From Pseudomonas sp. BP8 (GTDB lineage: Bacteria; Pseudomonadota; Gammaproteobacteria; Pseudomonadales; Pseudomonadaceae): a stretch of 64,000 bases of DNA. The stretch's first letter is position 1; each line of letters begins with the position of its first letter. The stretch lies in assembly GCF_017875955.1 (NCBI RefSeq), contig NZ_JAGINK010000001.1:439001-503000 (forward strand), read 5' to 3'. Made by a program: the position numbers and the translations under genes. This document shows, one piece after another, positions 1 through 9,674 of the stretch. A model generated the notes under the pieces. The model had not been told where the DNA came from. It saw nothing but the letters and a program-made list of their open reading frames with translations, and did no database searches.

Positions 1-498
1 GCCGAGCTGATCTCGCACCTGACTGCAGAGCAGCAGGCGCTGTTGCAGCCGGCACTGGACGAGATTGCCGCGCACAAGGCGCAGATGCTGGCCTTGCCAC
101 GGGCCAATCTGCATGCCGACCTGTTCCGCGACAACGTGATGTTCGAAGGCACCCACCTGACCGGGTTGATCGACTTCTACAATGCCTGCTCGGGGCCGAT
201 GCTGTATGACATCGCCATTACCGTGAATGACTGGTGCCTGGACGGCGAGGCGGGCATCGACCTGCCGCGCGCCCAGGCCTTGCTCGGTGCCTATGCGGCG
301 CTGCGGCCGTTTACCGCGGCCGAGGCAGAGTTGTGGCCGGTGATGCTGCGGGTGGCGTGTGTGCGCTTCTGGCTGTCGCGGCTGATCGCGGCCGAGTCGT
401 TTGCCGGGATGGATGTGATGATCCACGACCCGAGCGAGTTCGAGGTGCGTCTGGCGCAGCGCCAGGCGGTGGCGCTGAAGTTGCCGTTCGCCCTGTAA
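1..498 (+). CDS. thrB: Homoserine kinase, C-terminal part (5' end outside window)
   Basis: The reading frame is open from base 1 and lacks its start, so this is the last 165 codons of a longer gene. It carries the aminoglycoside-phosphotransferase-fold signature HADLFRDN (catalytic Asp and Asn loop) followed by GLIDFYNA (metal-binding Asp). This combination with the following LYDIAITVNDWC segment is typical of the ThrB type II homoserine kinase of Pseudomonas, which phosphorylates homoserine on the way to threonine in the cytoplasm. The gene is followed by a REP-type palindrome and by convergent znuA. Another APH-family kinase cannot be fully excluded because the N-terminal half is missing, but the location near zinc uptake genes matches thrB in other pseudomonads. 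Confidence 0.85.
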   Translation, partial: AELISHLTAEQQALLQPALDEIAAHKAQMLALPRANLHADLFRDNVMFEGTHLTGLIDFYNACSGPMLYDIAITVNDWCLDGEAGIDLPRAQALLGAYAALRPFTAAEAELWPVMLRVACVRFWLSRLIAAESFAGMDVMIHDPSEFEVRLAQRQAVALKLPFAL

Positions 499-550
499 AT
501 CCGGGCGGCCCCTTCGCGGGGTCAGCCCTTCTGCTGTTCACTTGAGAATG

Positions 551-667
551 CCGGGGCTGCTGCGCAGCCCTTTCGCGACACAAGGCCGCTCCCACACTTT
601 CCACGTTAGTCCTGTAAATCGGTGCATACACGATAGGTGTCGGAGCGGCCTTGTGTCGCGATAAGGC
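551..667. repeat. REP-type inverted pair, family A
   Basis: Two arms in opposite orientation, at about 573-594 (CGCGACACAAGGCCGCTCCC) and 642-661, flank a short spacer between the convergent ends of thrB and znuA. The same arm sequence recurs at 4555-4625, 9566-9640, 34294-34317 and 41031-41046. It can fold into a long hairpin and probably acts as a REP element/3'-end stabiliser or terminator. Confidence 0.85.
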
Positions 668-676
668 CGACCAACC

Positions 677-1594
677 CTAGAGCTGCTCCAGGCACCCCGC
701 CAGCTCGCTGCCCAGCGTCTCCAGCAAGCGCTCATAGCCCTTGCCATCTACCGGATCGGTCCCGCCCAGCGCATCCAGCTCGGCCAGACGCACCGGCAGC
801 CCGGCCGTCAGCGTCTCCGCCAGGCGCGGCCTCAGCGGCGGCTCGCTGAATACACAGGTCTTGCCCACTTCCTGCAGGCGCTTGCGCATCGCGGCGACAT
901 GCTGCGCGCCCGGCTGCACCTCGGAAGCGACACTGAACACCCCGGTATGCTTCAAGCCATAGGCAGCTTCGAAGTAGTCGAACGCCTCGTGGAACACGAA
1001 GTACGGCTTGTCAGCCACGCCCGCGACGCGTGCCTTGATGCGCTGATCAAGCGCGTCCAGACGCCCGACAAACGCCTTGAGGTTGGCCTGGTAGCGCGGC
1101 GCATTGGTCGGATCGACCTTGGCCAGGTCCGCAGCCATCTGCGCCGCAATCACCCGGGCATTGACCGACGACAGCCACAGATGCGCGTCCAGGCTTCCCG
1201 GGCGATGATCGTGGTCGTGATCATCGTGAGCGTCCTGGTCATCATGTTCATGCGAGTGGCTGTCCTCGCCAAAGTGGCGCAGTTGCATGCCGCTCAGCGA
1301 CTGCACGGCCACGCTCGGCTTGCTGCGAGTGTTCAGCACCCGTGGCAGGAAGTTCTCCATGTCCGGACCGATCCAATACAGCAGGTCGGCATCGGCCACC
1401 CGCCGTACATCGGAAGGGCGCAAGGCATAGTGATGCGGTGAAGCACCAGGCGGCAGCAGCACTTCAGGGCTGCCGACGCCGTCCTGGACCGCCGCAGCGA
1501 TCTGCTGCAAGGGCTTGATGCTGGTCAGCACACGGACGTCGGCCTGGGCCGAACAGGCAAGCAAAGCGACAAAAAGGACCAGGAAACGGGGCAC
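677..1594 (-). CDS. znuA: Zinc ABC transporter periplasmic binding protein ZnuA
   Basis: Product of about 305 residues with a hydrophobic signal peptide (PRFLVLFVALLACSAQA) and the ZnuA/TroA fold. The ligand motif ASPHHYALRPSD and a histidine/aspartate-rich loop (HSHEHDDQDAHDDHDHDH) in the middle are hallmarks of zinc-specific members; later His residues (DAHLWLS, FHEAFDYF) complete the site. It captures Zn2+ in the periplasm for ZnuBC. I chose the GTG at 1594 because the signal peptide begins there; an upstream ATG at 1642 would add 16 residues that do not look like a signal sequence and would run through the candidate Zur box. It is divergent from zur-znuCB. Confidence 0.93.
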   Translation of the reverse strand: MPRFLVLFVALLACSAQADVRVLTSIKPLQQIAAAVQDGVGSPEVLLPPGASPHHYALRPSDVRRVADADLLYWIGPDMENFLPRVLNTRSKPSVAVQSLSGMQLRHFGEDSHSHEHDDQDAHDDHDHDHRPGSLDAHLWLSSVNARVIAAQMAADLAKVDPTNAPRYQANLKAFVGRLDALDQRIKARVAGVADKPYFVFHEAFDYFEAAYGLKHTGVFSVASEVQPGAQHVAAMRKRLQEVGKTCVFSEPPLRPRLAETLTAGLPVRLAELDALGGTDPVDGKGYERLLETLGSELAGCLEQL

Positions 1595-1621
1595 GATGAA
1601 TACTCGTCTTGTCAGAAACAG

Positions 1622-1634
1622 GTAACATAATAAC
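1622..1634. promoter_or_regulatory. Candidate Zur operator between znuA and zur
   Basis: GTAACATAATAAC matches the core GTTATAATATAAC of known Zur boxes at 9 of 13 positions. It lies in the 66-bp gap between the divergent znuA and zur starts, where a single operator could repress both units in zinc-replete cells. The match is imperfect, so this is an inference from sequence and position. Confidence 0.5.
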
Positions 1635-1660
1635 GTCTCCATTCAGAACCGTCGCCGCCC

Positions 1661-2146
1661 ATGTCCATCACGCCGCTGGCTCACCGTCCCCACGACCACT
1701 CCCATTGCGTGCACAGCGCCCTGGCCGAAGCCGATGCCATTTGCATCCGCCAGGGGCTGCGCCTGACTGCCTTGCGCCGGCGAGTGCTGGAACTGGTCTG
1801 GCAGAGCCACAAGCCGCTGGGTGCCTATGACATCCTCGCCGTTCTCAGCGAGCAGGACGGCCGCCGCGCCGCCCCGCCGACCGTCTATCGGGCGCTGGAC
1901 TTCCTTCTGGAAAACGGCCTGGTGCACCGCATCGCATCCCTTAACGCCTTCATCGGCTGCAGCCACCCGGAGCATGCCCACCAGGGCCAGTTCCTGATCT
2001 GCCGTGCGTGCCATGTGGCCATCGAACTGGAGCAGGACAGCATCAGCGGGGCCATCGTCGCCAGCGCCAAGGCGGTCGGCTTCAGCGTCGAGACACAGAC
2101 TGTGGAAGTGGTCGGCCTGTGCGGCAGCTGCCGGAGCGCGGCATGA
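1661..2146 (+). CDS. zur: Zinc uptake regulator Zur (Fur family)
   Basis: A 161-residue Fur-family repressor. It has a His-rich N-terminus ([11 protein letters not shown]), a winged-helix DNA-binding part ([24 protein letters not shown] ... [19 protein letters not shown], about residues 30-90), the [16 protein letters not shown] metal site and a C-terminal CGSC pair that completes the structural Cys4 zinc site. It senses Zn2+ and represses zinc uptake genes. The stop codon overlaps the znuC start (ATGA), so zur-znuC-znuB form one operon in which the repressor is made with the transporter. Confidence 0.93.
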   Translation: MSITPLAHRPHDHSHCVHSALAEADAICIRQGLRLTALRRRVLELVWQSHKPLGAYDILAVLSEQDGRRAAPPTVYRALDFLLENGLVHRIASLNAFIGCSHPEHAHQGQFLICRACHVAIELEQDSISGAIVASAKAVGFSVETQTVEVVGLCGSCRSAA

Positions 2147-2916
2147 GCGACGCGCTGATCCGCCTCGAACAGGTCGGGGTCACGTTTGCCGGTGAAGCGG
2201 TGCTGGACAACATCGACCTGGCCGTTGCGCCGGGCCAGATCGTCACCTTGATCGGCCCCAACGGCGCTGGCAAAACCACGTTGGTGCGCGCCGTGCTCGG
2301 CCTGCTCAAACCGCACCGGGGCACGGTGTGGCGCAAACCAAAGCTGCGTATCGGCTACATGCCGCAAAAGATCCAGGTCGATGCCACCTTGCCACTGTCG
2401 GTGCTGCGCTTTTTGCGCCTGGTGCCCGGGGTAGACCGCGCCGCAGCGCTGTCGGCACTTCAGGAAGTGGGCGCCGAACAGGTCATCGACAGCCCGATCC
2501 AGACCATCTCCGGCGGCGAGATGCAACGTGTGCTGCTGGCTCGCGCCCTGCTGCGCGAGCCGCAACTGCTGGTGCTCGACGAGCCCGTGCAAGGCGTCGA
2601 CGTGGTCGGCCAGACCGAGCTGTACAACCTGATCACCCGCCTGCGCGACCGCCACGGCTGCGGCGTGCTGATGGTCTCGCATGACCTGCACCTGGTGATG
2701 AGCACCACCGATCAGGTGGTCTGCCTGAACCGCCACGTGTGCTGCTCGGGCCACCCGGAGCAGGTCAGCGGCGACCCGGCCTTCGTCGAGCTGTTCGGCC
2801 AGAACGCCGCGAGCCTGGCGGTCTATCACCACCATCACGACCACAGCCACGACCTGCATGGCGCGGTCGTTACCCCTGGCGCCCATGTTCACGGAGAGCA
2901 CTGCAAGCATGGCTGA
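2143..2916 (+). CDS. znuC: Zinc ABC transporter ATP-binding protein ZnuC
   Basis: A 257-residue ABC ATPase. Walker A is GPNGAGKTT (about residues 37-45), the signature is [15 protein letters not shown], Walker B is [12 protein letters not shown] and the switch His is in [10 protein letters not shown]. The C-terminus carries a histidine cluster ([10 protein letters not shown] ... [10 protein letters not shown]), common in ZnuC and likely zinc-binding. The ATG at 2143 overlaps the zur stop by four bases, and a longer in-frame extension upstream (from 2008) would only be zur read in another frame. It energises zinc import through ZnuB. Confidence 0.95.
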   Translation: MSDALIRLEQVGVTFAGEAVLDNIDLAVAPGQIVTLIGPNGAGKTTLVRAVLGLLKPHRGTVWRKPKLRIGYMPQKIQVDATLPLSVLRFLRLVPGVDRAAALSALQEVGAEQVIDSPIQTISGGEMQRVLLARALLREPQLLVLDEPVQGVDVVGQTELYNLITRLRDRHGCGVLMVSHDLHLVMSTTDQVVCLNRHVCCSGHPEQVSGDPAFVELFGQNAASLAVYHHHHDHSHDLHGAVVTPGAHVHGEHCKHG

Positions 2917-3691
2917 TTTTCTTCTCTACGCCCTGCTTGCGGGTCTTTCCCTGGCGCTGGTGGCCGGCCCACTGGGCTCGTTCGTGGTCTGGCGGCGGAT
3001 GGCCTATTTCGGCGACACGCTGTCGCATGCCGCCCTGCTCGGGGTCGCCCTGGGCTTTGTGCTGGATGTCAGCCCAGCGCTGGCGGTAACAGTCGGCTGC
3101 CTGCTGCTGGCGATCCTCCTGGTGACCCTGCAGCAACGCCAGCCCCTGGCGTCGGACACCCTGCTCGGCATCCTCGCGCCCAGTACCTTGTCGCTGGGCC
3201 TGGTAGTCCTGAGCTTCATGCACGATGTGCGCATCGACTTGATGGCGTATCTGTTTGGCGACCTGCTGGCGATCAGCCCGGGCGATCTGGGCTGGATTGT
3301 TGGTGGCAGTGCGCTGGTGCTGCTCCTGCTTGCCGCACTCTGGCGGCCATTGCTGGCGATTACCGTGCACGAGGAACTGGCGATGGTCGAGGGCCTGCCG
3401 GTGGCAGCCCTGCGCCTGACGCTGATGCTGCTGATTGCGGTGGTGATCGCGGTGGCGATGAAGATTGTCGGCGTGCTGCTGATCACCTCGTTGCTGATCA
3501 TTCCCGCCGCTGCCGCACAACGTCACGCCCGCTCGCCGGAACAGATGGCGCTGGGCGCCAGCCTGCTTGGCGTTGCCGCAGTCTGCGGCGGGTTGGCGCT
3601 GTCGTGGTTCAAGGACACCCCGGCCGGGCCATCGATCGTGGTCTGCGCGGCGGTGCTATTCTTGCTGAGCCTGGCCCTGCCAAAGCGTTGA
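2909..3691 (+). CDS. znuB: Zinc ABC transporter permease ZnuB
   Basis: A 260-residue, very hydrophobic permease of the ABC-3 family with about eight membrane segments and the conserved [16 protein letters not shown] motif. The ATG at 2909 overlaps the end of znuC by eight bases (translational coupling), which is preferred over the start at 2858 that lies inside znuC. It forms the inner-membrane channel of the ZnuABC importer. Confidence 0.95.
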   Translation: MADFLLYALLAGLSLALVAGPLGSFVVWRRMAYFGDTLSHAALLGVALGFVLDVSPALAVTVGCLLLAILLVTLQQRQPLASDTLLGILAPSTLSLGLVVLSFMHDVRIDLMAYLFGDLLAISPGDLGWIVGGSALVLLLLAALWRPLLAITVHEELAMVEGLPVAALRLTLMLLIAVVIAVAMKIVGVLLITSLLIIPAAAAQRHARSPEQMALGASLLGVAAVCGGLALSWFKDTPAGPSIVVCAAVLFLLSLALPKR

Positions 3692-3697
3692 AATTCG

Positions 3698-3717
3698 GGG
3701 TGCGCCCCGGCGCATCC
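3698..3717 (+). terminator. Hairpin downstream of znuB
   Basis: GGGTGCGCC-CC-GGCGCATCC forms a nine-pair stem (one G-U) seven bases after the znuB stop. There is no clear T-run, so it may be a weak or Rho-assisted terminator. Confidence 0.4.
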
Positions 3718-3817
3718 TGCAACCTTTTCCTGGGTAAAGGTCTGTAAGTGTTGTTTTCGAGCGTGCGCACCTGGGTGTAGACTTGCTCGCTTTTTGCGCA
3801 AATAGAGAGTCGCAGGA

Positions 3818-4525
3818 ATGAAGCCGTTCGCCTTCCGTTATCTGCTTGTTGCCGCGTTTTCGTTAGTCCTGGCCGCGTGTTCCAGTGCCCCGGTCGAGCA
3901 GTCGACCGCGCCTGTCGAGGCTGATCCTTGGGGAGCGCTGCAGCAGAACATCGCCAGCAACGAACTGGCCACCGCTGAAGATCAACTGACTACCCTGCAG
4001 GCCCAGGCGCCGGATGACGCGCGGGTCGAGCAGTACCAACGCCAGTTGGCCGAGGCCTACCTGCAACGCAGCCAGATCGTCCTGCAAAAGGGCGATGTGA
4101 ATGCTGCCGCGACCGCCCTGGCGCGCGCCCGGGCGTTGATGCCACAAGCCCCGGCGCTGACCGGCGGCGATGCCGTGGCCCTGGCGCGCAAGGCTGAACT
4201 GGAGCGGGCCGAGGCGGCGTTGAAGGCTGCCGAGGCCAAGCCGAAAGCGCGGGTGATCGACCCGACGGCGCCGAGCACGGTGGTCGCACTAAAGACCACG
4301 GATAGCCGCGCGCTGCGCCGGCAGCTCGACGACATCGCTGCGGATGTGCTGAGTTATCAGTGCGAAGTGGTGTTCCAGGTGCCGCGCACCGACGATGCAC
4401 CTTGGCTGAAAACCCTGTTGGAGAAGCGCGTGCGCAAGCTCGACAGCGGCTTTGAGCTGAAGCAGCGGCATGAGATTCAGCGCTCGTTGCCGGCGCAGGT
4501 GGTGCTGGTTCCGCACCAGGGTTGA
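3818..4525 (+). CDS. Outer-membrane-type lipoprotein of unknown function (PA5502-like)
   Basis: A 235-residue protein beginning with a lipoprotein signal peptide and lipobox (LVLAAC, Cys at about residue 21; next residues Ser-Ser favour outer-membrane sorting). Residues 35-140 are Ala/Gln-rich and helical with TPR-like spacing (two A-x-x-x-L-x-A type helix pairs), followed by a C-terminal globular part (residues 160-235) with one Cys. It sits alone between znuB and katE on the opposite strand to katE, preceded by the RBS-like GCAGGA. From memory it corresponds to the conserved PA5502 family next to zinc uptake genes; no function is known to me. Confidence 0.8.
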   Translation: MKPFAFRYLLVAAFSLVLAACSSAPVEQSTAPVEADPWGALQQNIASNELATAEDQLTTLQAQAPDDARVEQYQRQLAEAYLQRSQIVLQKGDVNAAATALARARALMPQAPALTGGDAVALARKAELERAEAALKAAEAKPKARVIDPTAPSTVVALKTTDSRALRRQLDDIAADVLSYQCEVVFQVPRTDDAPWLKTLLEKRVRKLDSGFELKQRHEIQRSLPAQVVLVPHQG

Positions 4526-4530
4526 GAGTG

Positions 4531-4648
4531 CCGGGGCTGCTGCGCAGCCCACCATCGCGACACAAGGCCGCTCCCACAGTAGATTGCCTAACGCGGTCCA
4601 TTGTGGGAGCGGCCTTGTGTCGCGATAGGGCCGCACAGCGGCCCCGGC
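4531..4648. repeat. REP-type inverted pair, family A
   Basis: Near-perfect arms at 4555-4578 and 4602-4625 (TGTGGGAGCGGCCTTGTGTC and its complement), flanked by GGGGCTGCTGCGCAGCCC and GCCGCACAGCGGC. It occupies the space between the convergent lipoprotein gene and katE and could terminate both. Confidence 0.9.
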
Positions 4649-4652
4649 GATC

Positions 4653-6797
4653 TCAGGCTGGAATCGCTTCGGCAGCCGCCTCGCGCGCCCAGACCCGATG
4701 CCCCTCGACGGCTTTGACGAAGGCATCGATCACTTTCTGATCATCCCCCACCAGTAGGCCGGCGTCTTCTTTAAGGCCCAGGCTATCCAACAGCGCCTTG
4801 CCATCCTTCGCCACACCGATCGCCTTCAGATGTTTGTAGCCCTCAAGCAGATAATGCTTGGCCAGACCGCTACCAGCCAACGCCTGCAGGGAAGCCTTGC
4901 CCGCCGGCACCAGAATGCCGTCGACCATTACCGAAGGCATCCCCTCCATCGAAGCATCCACCGGCAACGCCTTGCCATCCGCGGTCTTCACTGGTGCCGA
5001 ACTCGGCCCCAGCAACAGCGGCCGAGCAGCCTGTGCTTCCAAGGCTTTCACCAGCCGGTCAACATCAGCGCCATCGACGCCATCGGCCACCAGCAGGGCG
5101 ATTTTGCGCCCCTTGATGCCGACGCTGCCTGGCAGGTTCATCTGGCTCAACGCCGGCGATTTCGCCAGGCTCGAACCCTTGACCTGCACCGTGCCCTTCT
5201 TCGGCGCCGGCAAACCGAGGTTGGCCGCCACCGCCGCCGCCAGCTTGAGATCGATGTTGGCCAGGATCTCATTTACTTCGCGAATACGGATGTGCTCACG
5301 CTCGACCTTGCCCAGCTCGAAGCTGTAGGCCTTGATGATGTGCTGCTGCTCGTTCTCGCTCATGCTCTGGAAGAACAGCCGGGCCTGCGAGAAGTGGTCG
5401 CTGAACGACTCGCTGCGCTGGCGAATCTTGGTAGCGTCGATACGTTCCTGATGACTCTCGAAGCCGCCATCCTCGGCTGCCGGCGCGGTTTCCTTCGGCC
5501 AGCCGCCGTCGATGCTGTTCGGCTCATAGGAGGCGCGGCCCTTGTCGATGGTCATCCGGTGCAACGCGTCGCGCTGGCCATTGTGGTTGGGCGCCACCGG
5601 TCGATTGATGGGAATCTCATGGAAGTTTGGCCCACCGAGGCGGCTGATCTGGGTGTCGGTGTAGGAGAACAGCCGGCCCTGTAACAGCGGGTCGTTGCTG
5701 AAGTCGATGCCAGGGACGATGTGCCCCGGGCAGAAGGCGATCTGCTCGACCTCGGCAAAGAAATTGTCCGGGTTGCGGTTGAGTACCATCTTGCCCAGCG
5801 GCGTCACCGGTACCAGCTCTTCTGGGATGATCTTGGTCGGGTCGAGCAGGTCGAAGTCGAATTTGTGCTCGTCGGCCTCAGGGACGATCTGCACGCCCAG
5901 CTCCCATTCCGGGTAGTCGCCGGTCTCGATAGCCTCCCACAGGTCACGACGATGGTAGTCGGTGTCCTTGCCGGCAAGCTTCTGCGCTTCATCCCACAGC
6001 ACGGAGTGCACGCCTTGGGCTGGTTTCCAGTGGAACTTGACGAAGCTGGCAACGCCTTCGGCATTGATCAGACGGAAGGTGTGTACGCCAAAGCCTTCCA
6101 TCATGCGCAAGCTGCGCGGGATGGCTCGGTCAGACATGGCCCAGATGACCATGTGCGCCGACTCTGGTACCAGCGAGACGAAGTCCCAGAAGGTATCGTG
6201 TGCCGAACCGCCTGTCGGAATCTCGTTATGCGGCTCGGGTTTCACCGCATGGACGAAGTCAGGAAACTTGATCGCATCCTGAATGAAGAACACCGGCATA
6301 TTGTTGCCAACCAGGTCGAAGTTACCTTCATCTGTGTAGAACTTAACGGCAAAACCGCGCACATCACGCACGGTATCGCCCGACCCGCGCGGCCCCTGCA
6401 CGGTTGAGAAACGTACAAATACCGGGGTGATCGCTTCCGGATCGCGCAGGAAACCCGCCTTGGTCAGTGCAGCATGATCGCCGTAACTCTGGAAATAGCC
6501 ATGCGCGCCAGTACCGCGGGCGTGGACGATACGCTCCGGGATACGCTCATGGTCAAAATGGGTGATCTTCTCGCGCATGATGAAGTCTTCGAGCAGCGAA
6601 GGCCCGCGTGCGCCGGCTTTGAGCGAGTTCTGGTTGTCGGCTATCTTCACGCCCTGGTTGGTGCGCAACGCCTCACCGGTGGCGTCAGCACGGAAATTCT
6701 CCAGGCTCTGCAGCTTGGCGTTGGTATTGGCCTTGTCTGGGGTCTGGGTACCGGCGAGCTGGCTTTCTCGGGGGGCGTCGGTCTTCTTGCTGGACAT
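4653..6797 (-). CDS. katE: Monofunctional catalase HPII, large-subunit type
   Basis: A 714-residue clade 2 catalase. Residues 1-75 are a hydrophilic arm; the catalase core follows with the active-site His (RIVHARG, about residue 92), the distal Asn (VGNNMPVFF, about 165) and the proximal heme Tyr ([14 protein letters not shown], about 380). After about residue 560 there is a flavodoxin/DJ-1-like C-terminal domain ([15 protein letters not shown]), which distinguishes HPII enzymes from small catalases. It degrades hydrogen peroxide in the cytoplasm, typically in stationary phase. The start has a strong RBS (GGAGATCCGCAG before ATG). It is a single transcription unit divergent from metN. Confidence 0.96.
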   Translation of the reverse strand: MSSKKTDAPRESQLAGTQTPDKANTNAKLQSLENFRADATGEALRTNQGVKIADNQNSLKAGARGPSLLEDFIMREKITHFDHERIPERIVHARGTGAHGYFQSYGDHAALTKAGFLRDPEAITPVFVRFSTVQGPRGSGDTVRDVRGFAVKFYTDEGNFDLVGNNMPVFFIQDAIKFPDFVHAVKPEPHNEIPTGGSAHDTFWDFVSLVPESAHMVIWAMSDRAIPRSLRMMEGFGVHTFRLINAEGVASFVKFHWKPAQGVHSVLWDEAQKLAGKDTDYHRRDLWEAIETGDYPEWELGVQIVPEADEHKFDFDLLDPTKIIPEELVPVTPLGKMVLNRNPDNFFAEVEQIAFCPGHIVPGIDFSNDPLLQGRLFSYTDTQISRLGGPNFHEIPINRPVAPNHNGQRDALHRMTIDKGRASYEPNSIDGGWPKETAPAAEDGGFESHQERIDATKIRQRSESFSDHFSQARLFFQSMSENEQQHIIKAYSFELGKVEREHIRIREVNEILANIDLKLAAAVAANLGLPAPKKGTVQVKGSSLAKSPALSQMNLPGSVGIKGRKIALLVADGVDGADVDRLVKALEAQAARPLLLGPSSAPVKTADGKALPVDASMEGMPSVMVDGILVPAGKASLQALAGSGLAKHYLLEGYKHLKAIGVAKDGKALLDSLGLKEDAGLLVGDDQKVIDAFVKAVEGHRVWAREAAAEAIPA

Positions 6798-7020
6798 CTG
6801 CGGATCTCCTCATCAGGTCTTCAGGCCGCCCTTGGGGGCTTGTTCTAGTAGTGACTGGAGGCTGATCACAGGCGTTCAATAAGCTTTACCGGCTGTCGCG
6901 TTATGCCCATACGATTGGACCGTTACGAAATAAATGCTAAGAACAGCTAAGGGAAAAGGCTAAAATGCGCCTCCGACTAACCGCTGCCCCAATTTCCATG
7001 CGCCCCACAAGGTTCGCTAC

Positions 7021-8028
7021 GTGATCGAGTTTCAACATGTGCACAAAACCTACCGCGTCGCCGGTAGGGACATCCCCGCCCTCAACCCGACCAGCCTGAC
7101 CATTGAAAATGGCCAGGTGTTCGGCCTGATCGGCCACTCCGGCGCCGGCAAGAGCACCTTGCTGCGCCTGATCAACCGCCTTGAAGCGCCAAGCGGCGGC
7201 AAGATCATCGTCGATGGCGAGGACGTCACCGCGTTCGACGCCAACCAGCTGCGCGGCTTCCGCCAGCAGGTCGGGATGATCTTCCAGCACTTCAACCTGC
7301 TGGCGTCCAAGACCGTTGCCGACAATGTGGCCCTGCCACTGATCCTGGCCGGCAACCTCTCGCGCAGCGAGATCGACAAGCGCGTCACTGAATTGCTGGC
7401 CCGGGTCGGTCTGTCGGACCACGCCAAGAAGTACCCGGCGCAGCTCTCTGGCGGGCAGAAACAGCGCGTCGGCATCGCCCGCGCCCTGTCCACCCGGCCG
7501 AAGATCCTGCTCTGCGACGAGGCCACCAGCGCCCTCGACCCGCAGACCACGGCCTCGGTGCTGCAACTGCTGGCGGAAATCAACCGCGAGCTGAAGCTGA
7601 CCATCGTCCTGATCACCCATGAAATGGACGTGATCCGTCGTGTGTGCGACCGCGTGGCGGTGATGGATGCCGGCCTGATCGTCGAGCAAGGGCCGGTGGC
7701 CGAAGTGTTCCTGCACCCGCAGCACCCGACCACCAAGCGGTTTGTCCAGGAAGACGAGCAGGTCGATGAAGGCGAGCAGCGTGATGACTTCGCCCACGTG
7801 CCTGGGCGCATCGTGCGCCTGACCTTCCAGGGCGAGGCCACCTACGCGCCGCTGCTGGGCACCGTGGCCCGCGAGACCGGCGTCGACTACAGCATTCTTG
7901 CCGGACGTATCGACCGCATCAAGGATGTCCCCTATGGGCAGCTGACCCTCGCCGTGACCGGTGGTGACATGGAAGCGGCGTTCGCCCGCTTCACCGCAGC
8001 TGATGTACATATGGAGGTACTGCGTTGA
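7021..8028 (+). CDS. metN: Methionine ABC transporter ATP-binding protein
   Basis: A 335-residue ABC ATPase starting with GTG. Walker [10 protein letters not shown] (about residues 38-46), signature [15 protein letters not shown], Walker [13 protein letters not shown] and H-loop ITHEMDVI are intact. Residues from about 265 form the C-terminal NIL domain that binds methionine and trans-inhibits the transporter. Its TGA overlaps the metI ATG by one base. It powers D/L-methionine uptake with MetI and MetQ. Confidence 0.95.
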   Translation: MIEFQHVHKTYRVAGRDIPALNPTSLTIENGQVFGLIGHSGAGKSTLLRLINRLEAPSGGKIIVDGEDVTAFDANQLRGFRQQVGMIFQHFNLLASKTVADNVALPLILAGNLSRSEIDKRVTELLARVGLSDHAKKYPAQLSGGQKQRVGIARALSTRPKILLCDEATSALDPQTTASVLQLLAEINRELKLTIVLITHEMDVIRRVCDRVAVMDAGLIVEQGPVAEVFLHPQHPTTKRFVQEDEQVDEGEQRDDFAHVPGRIVRLTFQGEATYAPLLGTVARETGVDYSILAGRIDRIKDVPYGQLTLAVTGGDMEAAFARFTAADVHMEVLR

Positions 8029-8699
8029 TGGACGCTCTGAATTTCTTCGCCAATGTCGACTGGGCCGAAATCTGGCTGGCGACCATCGACACCATGATCA
8101 TGCTGTTCGGTTCGCTGTTCTTCACCGTGCTGCTCGGCCTGCCGCTGGGCGTGCTGCTGTTCCTCTGCGGGCCGCGGCAGATGTTCGAGCAGAAGGGCGT
8201 ATACGCGCTGCTGTCGCTGGTGGTGAACATCCTGCGCTCGCTGCCGTTCATCATCCTGCTGATCGTGATGATCCCGGTCACCGTGCTGATCACCGGCACC
8301 TCGCTGGGCGTCGCCGGCGCCATCCCGCCGCTGGTAGTGGGCGCCACGCCGTTCTTCGCACGCCTGGTGGAAACCGCTCTGCGTGAAGTCGACCGCGGCA
8401 TCATCGAGGCGACCCAGTCGATGGGCGCCACCACCCGCCAGATCATCACCAACGCGCTGCTGCCCGAGGCGCGCCCGGGCATCTTCGCCGCAATCACCGT
8501 GACCGCCATTACCTTGGTGTCGTACACCGCGATGGCCGGCGTTGTGGGTGCCGGTGGCCTGGGTGACCTGGCGATCCGTTTCGGCTACCAGCGCTTCCAG
8601 ACCGACGTAATGGTGGTCACCGTGGTCCTGCTGTTGATCCTGGTTCAAGTTCTGCAGAGCGTTGGCGACAAACTGGTCGTGCACTTTTCCCGTAAGTAA
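8028..8699 (+). CDS. metI: Methionine ABC transporter permease
   Basis: A 223-residue inner-membrane permease with five predicted membrane segments and the coupling motif EATQSMGATTRQIITNALLPEA of the BPD-transport family. The ATG at 8028 lies in the TGATG overlap with metN; an alternative TTG three bases upstream is less likely. Second gene of metNIQ. Confidence 0.94.
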   Translation: MDALNFFANVDWAEIWLATIDTMIMLFGSLFFTVLLGLPLGVLLFLCGPRQMFEQKGVYALLSLVVNILRSLPFIILLIVMIPVTVLITGTSLGVAGAIPPLVVGATPFFARLVETALREVDRGIIEATQSMGATTRQIITNALLPEARPGIFAAITVTAITLVSYTAMAGVVGAGGLGDLAIRFGYQRFQTDVMVVTVVLLLILVQVLQSVGDKLVVHFSRK

Positions 8700-8763
8700 C
8701 CCCAATGGGGTCGGCCGAGCCGACCCGTTCGGGGGCCGTCGCGGCCCTCACAAGGAGTGTTTG

Positions 8764-9534
8764 ATGAAGAAGCTGCTTGCTGTCGTCGCCGCCGTCGCGG
8801 CCTTTTCGGCCAATGCCGAATCCCTGACCGTCGCCGCCACCCCCGTGCCGCACGCCGAGATCCTCGAATTCGTCAAGCCGGCCTTGGCCAAGCAAGGCGT
8901 TGAGCTGAACGTGAAGGTGTTCACCGACTACGTCCAGCCAAACGTGCAAGTCGCCGAAAAGCGCCTGGACGCCAACTTCTTCCAGCACCAGCCGTACCTG
9001 GATGAGTTCAACAAGGCCAAGGGCACCCACCTGGTCAACGTCGCCGGCGTGCACCTGGAGCCGCTGGGCGCTTATTCGAGCAAGTTCAAGACCCTCGCCG
9101 AGCTGCCTGCCGGCGCCACCGTGGTGATCCCCAACGACGCCACCAACGGCGGCCGCGCGCTGTTGCTGCTGGACAAGGCTGGGGTAATTGCGCTCAAGGA
9201 CAAGAGCAACATCCTGTCCACCGTGAAAGACATCACCGGTAACAGCAAGAACCTGAAATTCCGTGAGCTGGAAGCCGCGACCATCCCGCGCGTGCTGACC
9301 CAGGTCGAGCTGGCGCTGATCAACACCAACTATGCGTTGGAAGCCAAGCTCAACCCTGAGAAGGACGCTCTGGTGATCGAAGGCAACGACTCGCCTTACG
9401 TCAACATCCTGGTCTCGCGTGAAGACAACAAGGATTCCGCGGCGATGAAGAAGCTGGTAGCGGCGCTGCACTCGCCTGAAGTGAAAGCGTTCATTAACGA
9501 GAAGTACAAAGGTGCAGTGATTCCGGCGTTCTGA
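8764..9534 (+). CDS. metQ: Methionine-binding protein MetQ
   Basis: A 256-residue NlpA-family binding protein. The signal peptide (MKKLLAVVAAVAAFSANA-E) lacks a lipobox Cys, so the protein appears to be soluble in the periplasm rather than lipid-anchored. The family motifs VAATPVPHAEILE, DANFFQHQPYL and IPNDATNGGRAL are present. A strong RBS (AAGGAG) precedes the ATG; a longer frame starting at 8662 overlaps metI and is rejected. Last gene of metNIQ. Confidence 0.95.
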   Translation: MKKLLAVVAAVAAFSANAESLTVAATPVPHAEILEFVKPALAKQGVELNVKVFTDYVQPNVQVAEKRLDANFFQHQPYLDEFNKAKGTHLVNVAGVHLEPLGAYSSKFKTLAELPAGATVVIPNDATNGGRALLLLDKAGVIALKDKSNILSTVKDITGNSKNLKFRELEAATIPRVLTQVELALINTNYALEAKLNPEKDALVIEGNDSPYVNILVSREDNKDSAAMKKLVAALHSPEVKAFINEKYKGAVIPAF

Positions 9535-9546
9535 TCCGTAATCCAG

Positions 9547-9659
9547 TGGGGCCGCTTTGCGGCCCTTTCGCGACACAAGGCCGCTCCCACAGTTGACTGC
9601 GCAACGCGGTCCCTTGTGGGAGCGGCCTTGTGTCGCGAAAGGGCTGCGAAGCAGCCCCA
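9547..9659. repeat. REP-type inverted pair, family A
   Basis: Arms of 26 bases at 9566-9591 and 9615-9640 are exact complements, with outer arms GGGGCCGC/GCAGCCCC. This is the most perfect copy in the window, placed between the convergent ends of metQ and the SCO gene. Confidence 0.92.
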
Positions 9660-9674
9660 TTTTTTGCCAGCAGA

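Noticed and set aside
1201..1260. Repetitive GTGATC/CATGAT-like pattern, a possible tandem repeat
   Set aside because: It is the codon pattern of the His/Asp-rich loop of ZnuA.
6937..8010. A 357-codon minus-strand frame opposite metN
   Set aside because: Antisense shadow of metN, whose motifs are intact on the plus strand.
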